Shown here piece after piece: positions 1 to 5,599 of a stretch of 7,054 bases of DNA. The translations under genes were made by a program, and so were the position numbers. The DNA comes from an uncultured Clostridia bacterium (lineage in GTDB: Bacteria; Bacillota; Clostridia; TANB77; CAG-508), in the NCBI GenBank assembly GCA_944391895.1, contig CALXVF010000062.1:1-7054 (forward strand). The letters run 5' to 3'. A model generated the notes under the pieces. It was not told where the DNA came from and made no database searches. It saw only the letters and a list, made by a program, of their open reading frames with translations. How positions within the stretch are numbered: the first letter of the stretch is position 1; every line of letters begins with the position of its first letter.

Positions 1-1209
1 ATAATCCTTAACATTAACTCCTCCTACTTTTACAGTTCCCTTGCTTGCATCATATAATCTAGGAATTAATTGTACTAAAGTAGATTTTGAACTTCCTGTT
101 CCTCCTATAATTCCAATTGTTTCACCTGATTTAATTTCTAGATTAATATCTTTTAATGCATATTTATTAGGGTCTTTTTCATCACTATATGCAAAACTTA
201 CATTTTCAAAAGTAATTGAACCATCTTTTATTGTTTTTATTGCTTTTGCTTTATTTTTAATAGTTGGCTCTTCATCTAATACTTCTATTATTCTTTCGGC
301 TGAAGATTGTGCCATTATTACCATTACAAATACCATAGACAAAAGCATTAAGCTCATAAGTATTTGCCAAGCATATGTTATTAAACTTGATAATTCACCA
401 GTTTGAAGTGTTCCACCGATTATAAATCTAGCTCCTATCCATGAAATTATCAATACTGAAAAATATATTACAAACTGCATAATTGGGCTATTAAATGCAA
501 TTATTTTTTCTGCTGCTTTAAAGTTTGTAAATACTTCGTTATTTACTTCTGTAAATTTATCCTCTTCATGTTTTTCATTTGCATAAGCCTTTACAACCCT
601 GATTCCACCAACGTTTTCTTGTACAACTCTGTTTAATTTATCATATTTTTTGAAAACTTTTTCAAATTTTGGATGTGCTTTGATTGCAATGAAAAATAAT
701 GCTACTCCTAGAATAGGAATTGATACTAAAAATACAGAAGATAGTCTTGCATCTATGCTAAACGCCATAAGTAGTGAGGCAATTAACATTACTGGTCCTC
801 TTATTAATATTCTTATAATCATCATATATGCAAATTGTACATTAGTTACATCTGTTGTTAATCTTGTAATTAAGCTTGATGTTGAAAATTTGTCTATATT
901 TTCAAATGAGTAATCTTGAATCTTGTAAAACATCGCTTGTCTTAAGTTTTTGGCAAATCCTGATGAAGCTTTTGCCGCAAATCTTCCAGATAATACTCCA
1001 AATGCTAATGACATTATTGCTGATATTATAAGCATTATTCCTATTCTTAATATGTAATTAATATCATTATTTGGTATTCCTATGTCTATTATTCGTGACA
1101 TAAGTAATGGAATTATTACTTCCATTATTACTTCTAAAATTACAAATATTGGTGTTAATATACTTTCTTTTTTGTAATCTTTAATATAACTTGCTAGTTT
1201 TTTTATCAT
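1..1209 (-). CDS. ABC exporter half-transporter, N-terminal 403 residues (partial at window edge)
   Basis: This is an exporter-type ABC protein with a fused membrane domain and ATPase domain, probably one half of a heterodimeric multidrug or lipid-type exporter in the cytoplasmic membrane. Residues 1-310 form the transmembrane domain, with hydrophobic segments near 17-45, 55-75, 130-155, 158-178, 240-266 and 280-302 and the typical cytoplasmic stretch QENVGGIRVVKAYANE at 197-212. The ATPase domain begins near 330, with the A-loop aromatic in VSFAY (337-341) and Walker A GGTGSSKST at 369-377. A serine stands where the last Walker A glycine usually is; I recall this variant as common in BmrC/YheI-like proteins. 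The Q-loop follows near Q380, and the frame is still open at base 1, so the signature motif and Walker B lie outside. The start at 1209 is chosen for its strong AAAGGAG eight bases upstream; in-frame ATGs at 1227 and 1257 are alternatives. The substrate cannot be read from sequence. A partner half-transporter would be expected next, beyond the left edge. Confidence 0.93.
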   Translation of the reverse strand, partial: MIKKLASYIKDYKKESILTPIFVILEVIMEVIIPLLMSRIIDIGIPNNDINYILRIGIMLIISAIMSLAFGVLSGRFAAKASSGFAKNLRQAMFYKIQDYSFENIDKFSTSSLITRLTTDVTNVQFAYMMIIRILIRGPVMLIASLLMAFSIDARLSSVFLVSIPILGVALFFIAIKAHPKFEKVFKKYDKLNRVVQENVGGIRVVKAYANEKHEEDKFTEVNNEVFTNFKAAEKIIAFNSPIMQFVIYFSVLIISWIGARFIIGGTLQTGELSSLITYAWQILMSLMLLSMVFVMVIMAQSSAERIIEVLDEEPTIKNKAKAIKTIKDGSITFENVSFAYSDEKDPNKYALKDINLEIKSGETIGIIGGTGSSKSTLVQLIPRLYDASKGTVKVGGVNVKDY

Positions 1210-1244
1210 TTTTTCTTCTCCTTTCATGTTATGTAAAGCTTTTA

Positions 1245-1272
1245 AAAAGGATACCATTGCAGGAATCCTTTT
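1245..1272 (-). other. Leader hairpin in the ABC exporter 5' UTR
   Basis: An 8-bp stem (aaaaggat at 1245-1252 pairing with atcctttt at 1265-1272) is extended by two more C-G pairs after one mismatch and closes on a 6-base loop. It lies between the promoter and the exporter start. In the RNA the 3' arm ends in a run of U, so it could act as a weak attenuator, although the U run is part of the stem. The 5' arm contains the AAAAGGA that would serve as ribosome site for the upstream in-frame ATG at 1257. Any regulatory role is inference. Confidence 0.4.
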
Positions 1273-1310
1273 CTTCTTCTTTTTATTTCTAGTTTTTTTG
1301 TCTGATTTGT

Positions 1311-1339
1311 ATTTTACACTATATATTTTTTAATGTCAA
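1311..1339 (-). promoter_or_regulatory. Sigma-A promoter of the ABC exporter
   Basis: The minus strand shows a perfect -35 TTGACA (1334-1339), a 17-bp spacer and a -10 TAAAAT (1311-1316). Transcription would start near 1304, giving a leader of about 95 bases before the ATG at 1209. That is long enough to hold the hairpin at 1245-1272. The promoter lies just past the end of the upstream ATPase gene, so the exporter can be expressed independently of it. Confidence 0.8.
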
Positions 1340-1383
1340 GGAAATTTCTTCTACTATATTTCAAATTCATTTCTTTTTTGGCA

Positions 1384-2664
1384 TTATGGTTTGAGAGCTG
1401 TAATTGGTACAACATATACTCCATCCGGTCTTTTATAGGCTGCATTCGAAAGTCCACATATTACACAAAGAACTGATGGAGCTCTTCCATTCTCAGCTTC
1501 TATATCTCTTTTTAAATTTAACAAATTGTTCGCTCCTTGTTCAATTTTGTTCACACCAAGTTTTATTTCAAATGCACACCATTCTCCATTTTCTAACTCT
1601 ATGACGTTGTCAATTTCTCTATTTTGGTAATCCTGGTAATGGTAACACTTAGCATTAAAACTATCTGCATATATTTTTAAATCTCTTTCAACCATTGCTT
1701 CAAATAAAAATCCAAATGTTTCTAAATCATTTATCAATTTATTTTCTTCTTTTATGTTTAATAATGCACACGCTATAGATGGATCAGTAAAATGTCTTTT
1801 TTCTGCTTGTTTAACCCTTATAGATGAACGAATATTAGAAGAAAATGGTTCATCATTATCTAGTAAATATAGTTTATCTAATGCATTAAGATATGAAGAT
1901 AATGTATCTATATCTATATCTTCATTATCTACGTCGTTTATATCTTTTTTTAATGTCATATTAGAAACAGTTGTACTTTCATTTCTAGCTAAAGATTTTA
2001 ATAATAATCTTACCTTATGTTTGTCTCTATTTACACCATCTAATCTTATTAAATCATCATCAATAATTAGTTTTATATATTCATCTATTGCATCACTAGA
2101 GTCTTTAGGAGAATATTCAATATTAGCTGGCCATCCTCCTCTAATTATTAATCCCGCAAGTTTCCTTAAGTCTACTTCTCCTGTTAATTTTTGTTCCAAT
2201 TTATTATTGCATAAATCTTTAAGTGATACATCACCAGTCGAATCTCCTGACTCATATAAACTCATTGTTCTTAAGTGTATTTTTCCATATCTTCCTGCTC
2301 CACTATGTGATATTCCTTTTCTATTTGGCGTAGAAGACCCTGTTAAAATATATTGTCCTTTCAAACCTGTTCTATCGACGTCAGCTCTAATTTCATCCCA
2401 TAAGTTTGTTGCCTCTTGCCATTCGTCAATCAATTTTGGCTTCTCTCCTTCTAAAATCAATGATGGAGATATTTTAGCAAGTTCTACATTGTTTGATGTT
2501 CCTCCTGTTGTTTTATGTAACAATATTTCACTGTTTGAATGATAGCGCCCAGCCCATGTTTTACCACAATATTTTGGCCCTTCTATACAAATTGCACCAA
2601 ATAATTTTAAGTAGTGTTCTATTTTTTCATCAACTATTCTTCTTTTATAATTTTTAATTTCCAT
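1384..2664 (-). CDS. AAA ATPase with DUF4143 C-terminal domain (ATPase A, GPKxCGKT subfamily)
   Basis: This 426-residue protein has the layout of the AAA_14/DUF4143 family, which is widespread in anaerobes, often in several copies per genome, and has no settled function. It has Walker A GPKYCGKT at 29-36, Walker B KLIDEWQ at 77-83 with D80 and E81, and a sensor-1-like ILTGSS at 106-111. A conserved GAGRYGKIHLRTMSLYE block follows at 122-138. Residues about 215-270 look like a winged-helix segment, from VRLLLKSLARNES to LSSYLNALDKLYLL. The C-terminal part resembles a PD-(D/E)XK nuclease fold: E322 in FEAMVE, D352 in REID, and E366/K368 in FEIK. Whether it cuts DNA is unknown. The frame can be extended to an ATG at 2706, but that ATG lies in the -10 box. 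The start at 2664 has AGGTGG six bases upstream and lies about 34 bases after the predicted transcription start. There is no signal peptide or membrane segment, so the protein is cytosolic. I see no clear terminator after the stop. Confidence 0.92.
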   Translation of the reverse strand: MEIKNYKRRIVDEKIEHYLKLFGAICIEGPKYCGKTWAGRYHSNSEILLHKTTGGTSNNVELAKISPSLILEGEKPKLIDEWQEATNLWDEIRADVDRTGLKGQYILTGSSTPNRKGISHSGAGRYGKIHLRTMSLYESGDSTGDVSLKDLCNNKLEQKLTGEVDLRKLAGLIIRGGWPANIEYSPKDSSDAIDEYIKLIIDDDLIRLDGVNRDKHKVRLLLKSLARNESTTVSNMTLKKDINDVDNEDIDIDTLSSYLNALDKLYLLDNDEPFSSNIRSSIRVKQAEKRHFTDPSIACALLNIKEENKLINDLETFGFLFEAMVERDLKIYADSFNAKCYHYQDYQNREIDNVIELENGEWCAFEIKLGVNKIEQGANNLLNLKRDIEAENGRAPSVLCVICGLSNAAYKRPDGVYVVPITALKP

Positions 2665-2670
2665 GTCCAC

Positions 2671-2676
2671 CCACCT
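2671..2676 (-). promoter_or_regulatory. Ribosome binding site deciding the ATPase A start
   Basis: AGGTGG on the minus strand lies six bases before the ATG at 2664. Together with the promoter directly upstream it rules against the ATG at 2706, which falls inside the -10 element and before the expected transcription start. Confidence 0.8.
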
Positions 2677-2704
2677 ATTTATACTTAATATTCTATCATA
2701 TATC

Positions 2705-2733
2705 ATTTTATATTATTCCGTGATTTTTGTCAA
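2705..2733 (-). promoter_or_regulatory. Sigma-A promoter of ATPase A with a repeat unit inside the spacer
   Basis: The minus strand has TTGACA (2728-2733), a spacer of exactly 17 bp, and TAAAAT (2705-2710), giving a start near 2698. The spacer contains one full CACGGAA repeat core, the promoter-proximal unit of the array at 2715-2806. A protein bound there would compete with RNA polymerase, so repression or autorepression is the simplest reading. That part is inference. Confidence 0.8.
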
Positions 2734-2806
2734 GTTCATTCCGTGGCTTTTTGCATTTTTGTTCCGTGGTTTTTTTGTGTTTCATTCCGTGACTTTTCTT
2801 ATCTAA
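2715..2806. repeat. Four direct repeats with exact 23-bp period upstream of ATPase A
   Basis: Units begin at 2715, 2738, 2761 and 2784. Each starts with (A/G)TTCCGTG followed by two bases (GG, GA or AT-like) and a T-run, about 14 conserved bases, and then about 9 variable bases. On the minus strand the core reads CACGGAA, pointing toward ATPase A. A degenerate fifth unit may start at 2807, where CGT falls exactly in phase at 2811-2813. The array spans the region from inside the promoter to about 75 bp upstream of the -35, as expected for an operator array. The 23-bp spacing rotates successive sites slightly around the helix, by about 2.2 turns. Confidence 0.85.
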
Positions 2807-2828
2807 ACAACGTCTTTTTTCAAGTAAA

Positions 2829-2859
2829 AGATGAACCTTAATTTAATTAAAGTTCATCT
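2829..2859 (-). terminator. Terminator hairpin at the end of the cps operon
   Basis: A 14-bp stem, with one pair that is G-U in the minus-strand RNA, closes on a 3-base loop (2843-2845). The arms are 2829-2842 and 2846-2859. It overlaps the cpsB stop codon (2854-2856) and is followed on the minus strand by only about four T, so the U-tract is short but the stem is long. It separates the cps operon from ATPase A, which has its own promoter 96 bp further on. Confidence 0.75.
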
Positions 2860-3612
2860 AAACAATTTCTTTTTAATTTTTTTTGGTAGCGCTGGTTCAA
2901 ATTCTATACTATTTAATACATTTCTAGGATTAGTTTCACTTAAGATTTTTAATCTATCATCTCCTATTTTTTTCTTGAACTCTTTTATAATATCATCCAT
3001 TTTTACATAAATACTATTTTTTCTGTGAGTATCAGTCCCCAAAAAATGAATTGCATTAGCATCTAAAAGTTTTAATAAAGTTTCTTTTGAATCATTTCCA
3101 TATCTACCCACAATACTTGCATAATTAGCTTGCAAGAAAGCTCCTTGCATAATCCAATCTATTGCTATACTAGAATTTTCTTGTACTATTCTATATCTTT
3201 CTGGATGAGCAATTATTGGAATATTACCCATCCCAATAAGTCTCTCAATAACATCATCGATATACATTACTTTTGAATTTAAGGGTAATTCAAAAAGTAC
3301 ATATTTACTATTTGCTATAGTTGGAATTATTCCTTCCTTTACAAGTTCTGGCATTTCTTCTGAAATATATGCTTCTGCTCCATTATACAACTTAATACTT
3401 GTTTCTTCTTGGTCGAGCTTCTTTTGCAAAGCTTTTATTATGCATTTTCTATCAAGACTATTAAATTCATATTGCCCTTCTATATAATGAGATGTTGCAC
3501 AAATTTCTGTAAAACCCGCCTCATAAGCTTCATGTAACATTTTAAAAGTTTCATCTATGCTTGCCGAACCATCATCTATGTTTGGTAGAATATGTGTATG
3601 TATATCAATCAT
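2854..3612 (-). CDS. cpsB: CpsB/YwqE-type manganese-dependent protein-tyrosine phosphatase (PHP family)
   Basis: This 252-residue cytosolic phosphatase is predicted to remove phosphate from the tyrosines of the partner kinase CpsD, resetting the switch that controls capsule or exopolysaccharide assembly. The PHP metal-binding residues are all present: H5 and H7 in DIHTHILP, the D13/D14 pair, H42 in TSHY, E80 in GAE, E108 in FELP, H136 in IIAHPERY with R139, and D194/H196 in GTDTH. The spacing matches the family closely and the length is normal (about 245-260). The ATG at 3612 is preceded by AGGTG overlapping the cpsD stop, only 8 bases after that gene, so the two are probably translationally coupled. 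It is the last gene of the operon, and its TGA lies inside the terminator hairpin. The lysine-rich C-terminus (PKKIKKKLFR) is slightly basic but otherwise unremarkable. Confidence 0.96.
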   Translation of the reverse strand: MIDIHTHILPNIDDGSASIDETFKMLHEAYEAGFTEICATSHYIEGQYEFNSLDRKCIIKALQKKLDQEETSIKLYNGAEAYISEEMPELVKEGIIPTIANSKYVLFELPLNSKVMYIDDVIERLIGMGNIPIIAHPERYRIVQENSSIAIDWIMQGAFLQANYASIVGRYGNDSKETLLKLLDANAIHFLGTDTHRKNSIYVKMDDIIKEFKKKIGDDRLKILSETNPRNVLNSIEFEPALPKKIKKKLFR

Positions 3613-3620
3613 TTTATCAC

Positions 3621-4658
3621 CTACTTATAATTATTGATACTCTCTAAGATTTCTCTTGCTTTATCTGACGGTACTTCTTTTACAGTAGCAAATCGTTTGC
3701 CCTTTTCTTTTTCTATTTCTTCCATAATTTTTCTTTCTGTATCTTCTACTTTATCATCTATATAGTCTTGTATTATTTTTTCTTCTCTTTTTTTATCTTC
3801 GTGCTTTTCTTGTTTTGGTCTTGTGTATTCTTTATCTTCTTTCATTTCTTTTTTTGGTTTTATGTATTCACGTTCTCTACTAGATTCTTTTCTTGGTTTT
3901 ACTTCTTCTACCTCTTCATTACTTTCTCTATGTTTAGCCCTTTTAACATTAGTAGATGGCATCATATTATTAGCATAATAATATTTATCTGCATATTTTT
4001 TACTTGATATTTCTACTCTATTTAATACAACACCTATAAGTTTTCCGCCTACACTCTTTATTCTCTTTTTAGCTTCTTTTAAATCATCCACTTTTGTATA
4101 TTTATGACTTACTACTAAAACGGTTGAGTCTACCATTCTTGATATAATTGTAGAGTCTGTAACAAGTAGGCATGGCGCCCCATCAAAGATAATTACTTCA
4201 AATTCATTTTCTAATTCTTTTAATAATTCTTCTAATTTTTCAGTAAGTAATAGTTCTGATGGATTAGGTGGTATATTTCCAGATGGAAGCAAGGACAAGT
4301 TTTCTACTTCAGTTTTTTGAATGCAATCCATATAACTAAACTTTTCTCTTCTTCCTAGTTCATTTACTTCTGATAAGTAATTTGAAAGTCCCGGACACAT
4401 TTTTAAAGAAAATATCTTATGTTGTCTAGGCTTTCTCATATCTGCATCTATTAAGATTACTTTTCGTCCTGTTTGTGCATAAGCTGTTGCTAAGTTTGCT
4501 GAAACCCAGCTTTTTCCCTCTGCTTGAACTGTACTAGTAATTAAAATAGTTTGAGATTTTCCAAATCTATTCATAAATTGTAAGTTTGTCCTTAATGCTC
4601 TGAAAACTTCTGACACTGGTGATTTTGGATCTGCTTGTGTTATTACTTCCTTCTTCAT
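3621..4658 (-). CDS. cpsD: CpsD/CapB-type bacterial tyrosine kinase with an extended repeat-bearing tail
   Basis: This BY-kinase autophosphorylates on C-terminal tyrosines and, with CpsC, regulates polysaccharide polymerisation and export at the membrane. Residues 1-220 are the standard kinase domain. E17, R20 and R23 form the ExxRxxR ring-assembly motif. Walker A is STVQAEGKS (42-50), Walker A' is ILIDADMRKP (68-77), GNIPPNPSELL is at 127-137, and Walker B is VIIFDGAP (155-162). A short tyrosine cluster follows (Y222, Y226, Y227, Y228). The protein then continues for about 115 residues of Lys/Glu-rich, probably disordered sequence, so it is 345 residues against the usual 220-250. This tail holds three tandem 13-residue repeats (251-289) and further tyrosines at 265, 278, 299 and 344. 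The ATG at 4658 directly follows the cpsC stop, with GGAAGGAG inside the end of cpsC. It is the middle gene of cpsC-cpsD-cpsB. Confidence 0.96.
   Translation of the reverse strand: MKKEVITQADPKSPVSEVFRALRTNLQFMNRFGKSQTILITSTVQAEGKSWVSANLATAYAQTGRKVILIDADMRKPRQHKIFSLKMCPGLSNYLSEVNELGRREKFSYMDCIQKTEVENLSLLPSGNIPPNPSELLLTEKLEELLKELENEFEVIIFDGAPCLLVTDSTIISRMVDSTVLVVSHKYTKVDDLKEAKKRIKSVGGKLIGVVLNRVEISSKKYADKYYYANNMMPSTNVKRAKHRESNEEVEEVKPRKESSREREYIKPKKEMKEDKEYTRPKQEKHEDKKREEKIIQDYIDDKVEDTERKIMEEIEKEKGKRFATVKEVPSDKAREILESINNYK
3792..3908 (-). repeat. Three tandem 13-residue (39-bp) repeats inside the cpsD tail
   Basis: The units cover residues 251-263, 264-276 and 277-289. The consensus is E-Y-x-(K/R)-P-(K/R)-x-E, then four charged or polar residues, then K/R. 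Units two (EYIKPKKEMKEDK) and three (EYTRPKQEKHEDK) are closely similar. Unit one has E in place of Y and ends SSRER. The two tyrosines, Y265 and Y278, are plausible added phosphorylation sites; that is inference. The DNA is 39 bp per unit, diverged enough to be older than a fresh slippage event. Confidence 0.75.
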
Positions 4659-5363
4659 TTATTTTCTCCTTCCTCTTCCGTTTGTAAAATCACAAAGTGG
4701 TATTTCTGCAAGTACTGGCAGACCTGTGATATTTTCTATATCTTTTGCTGTTTTTACGGTATTATCTAGTAAGTTAGCAATTATAACATATGCTATTGCT
4801 ACTACTACACCTATCGCTGCGAACATAATAATATCTTTTTTGTGATTTATGTTACTTGGTGAAGTTGGAATTTTTGCATCATCTAAAGGTTTTATATTTT
4901 CCATATCATATATTTCAGCTACTCTATTAGTAAATACTGCTCTTATTTCATTAGCAATTTTAGCTGCTAAATTAGCATCTGCATTTTCAACTGATATCTG
5001 AATCACTTGTGTATTCGTAGCTGATGTAACACTTATTTGATTTTTTAATACTTCTGTTGAGATGTTAAGTTTTAAATTGCTTATTACTGTATTTACTACA
5101 GTCTCACTTTTAGCAATTTCTCTATATGTGGATAATAAAGAATTGTTTAATGTAATTTCTGTTGTTGTAACTCCTTCTGAACCAGTTCCACTTTCTGTAT
5201 TACTTGTTAAAATAGCTGTTGCAGTTGCTGTATAAATCGGATTTGTAAAAAATGTAGTGTATACAGCTCCTATTACTGCGAATATTAGTATTATCGCTAT
5301 TATTCCAAGTTTTCTATCCCAAAACATTTTTAATATATTTTTTAAGTCAATCTCTTCTTCCAT
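4659..5363 (-). CDS. cpsC: CpsC/Wzz-type polysaccharide co-polymerase and BY-kinase activator
   Basis: This 234-residue inner-membrane protein sets polysaccharide chain length and activates the tyrosine kinase encoded by the next gene. It begins with a short cytosolic stretch containing the Wzz-type DLKNILKMFWDRK (6-18). Transmembrane segment one is at about 19-39. An extracellular domain spans 40-175, and the proline-rich AKIPTSPSN (163-171) precedes transmembrane segment two at about 177-198. The cytosolic tail NTVKTAKDIENITGLPVLAEIP (201-222) is the part that contacts and stimulates CpsD in this family. In Firmicutes the kinase is a separate protein, as here, rather than fused. The ATG at 5363 has AAAGGGG upstream. 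It is the first gene of the operon, with a promoter at 5403-5431. Confidence 0.95.
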   Translation of the reverse strand: MEEEIDLKNILKMFWDRKLGIIAIILIFAVIGAVYTTFFTNPIYTATATAILTSNTESGTGSEGVTTTEITLNNSLLSTYREIAKSETVVNTVISNLKLNISTEVLKNQISVTSATNTQVIQISVENADANLAAKIANEIRAVFTNRVAEIYDMENIKPLDDAKIPTSPSNINHKKDIIMFAAIGVVVAIAYVIIANLLDNTVKTAKDIENITGLPVLAEIPLCDFTNGRGRRK

Positions 5364-5402
5364 TGTTACCCCTTTCTTTAGTTTGTTTATTTGTCCTTAA
5401 CT

Positions 5403-5431
5403 ATTTTAGCATACCACTTTTTTATTATCAA
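5403..5431 (-). promoter_or_regulatory. Extended -10 promoter of the cpsCDB operon
   Basis: On the minus strand there is TTGATA (5426-5431), a 17-bp spacer, and TAAAAT (5403-5408) preceded by TGC, which makes an extended -10. Transcription would start near 5396, about 33 bases before cpsC. The nearest 33-bp repeat unit begins 20 bp upstream of the -35, so whatever binds the array at 5452-5534 could also act on this promoter. Confidence 0.78.
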
Positions 5432-5451
5432 TATAAAAATAAAATTTTTCA

Positions 5452-5534
5452 TTATTCTTGATTTCGTGCATTTTATCATGTTTATTATTTTTGATTTCGT
5501 GCAACTTGGCTCATTTATTATTTTTGATTTCGTG
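5452..5534. repeat. Three direct repeats with exact 33-bp period between cpsC and ATPase B
   Basis: A 17-bp unit, TTATTTTTGATTTCGTG, occurs at 5452-5468 (one change, C for T), 5485-5501 and 5518-5534. The start-to-start distance is 33 bp both times, about three helical turns, so all sites face the same side of the DNA. The 16-bp intervals are unrelated in sequence except for a few flanking bases. The last unit ends 8 bp before the ATPase B -35. On the minus strand the core reads CACGAAA, close to the CACGGAA core of the array at 2715-2806. Confidence 0.88.
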
Positions 5535-5542
5535 TTTTAGTA

Positions 5543-5571
5543 TTGATATATATATTTTTTTATGATAAAAT
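5543..5571 (+). promoter_or_regulatory. Extended -10 promoter of ATPase B
   Basis: TTGATA (5543-5548), a 17-bp spacer and TAAAAT (5566-5571) with TGA directly before it form an extended -10 promoter. The start would be near 5578, immediately before the ribosome site. The repeat array sits directly upstream, a position where a bound protein could contact polymerase and activate, or could repress by occlusion. Confidence 0.78.
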
Positions 5572-5578
5572 CAATCAT

Positions 5579-5587
5579 AGGAAGGAG
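5579..5587 (+). promoter_or_regulatory. Ribosome binding site of ATPase B
   Basis: AGGAAGGAG is a strong Shine-Dalgarno site 12 bases before the ATG at 5600, which is a long spacing. It rules out the in-frame ATG at 5543, which overlaps the -35 box. No better in-frame ATG lies closer. Confidence 0.7.
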
Positions 5588-5599
5588 TTTAATATTTGT

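Noticed and set aside
41..913. Plus-strand open frames at 41-406 and 650-913
   Set aside because: Both are antisense to the ABC exporter, whose membrane domain and Walker A are unambiguous on the minus strand.
1340..1383. A terminator after ATPase A
   Set aside because: Only a weak 5-6 bp pairing of GAAAT with ATTTC around a large loop can be drawn, so I do not annotate one. Read-through into the exporter is possible.
1754..2542. A 262-codon open frame on the plus strand
   Set aside because: It lies entirely antisense to ATPase A, which has clear conserved motifs. Its translation is a low-complexity, Ser/Leu-rich shadow with no ribosome site.
2715..2806. The 23-bp repeats as plasmid or replication-origin iterons
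   Set aside because: The spacing is iteron-like, but there is no Rep gene, DnaA boxes or origin context. A unit embedded in a promoter spacer fits an operator better.
2854..2856. TGA at the end of cpsB as a recoded tryptophan
   Set aside because: The protein already has the normal family length and the TGA sits in a terminator hairpin, so it is a true stop.
3768..4007. Plus-strand frame of 79 codons rich in Phe
   Set aside because: It is the complement of the Lys/Glu-rich repeat tail of cpsD; the Phe richness reflects AAA/GAA codons read backward.
2715..5534. The two repeat arrays as CRISPR arrays
   Set aside because: Units are only about 14-17 bp, intervals 9-16 bp, copy numbers three to four, and they lie within promoters. 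No cas genes are present.
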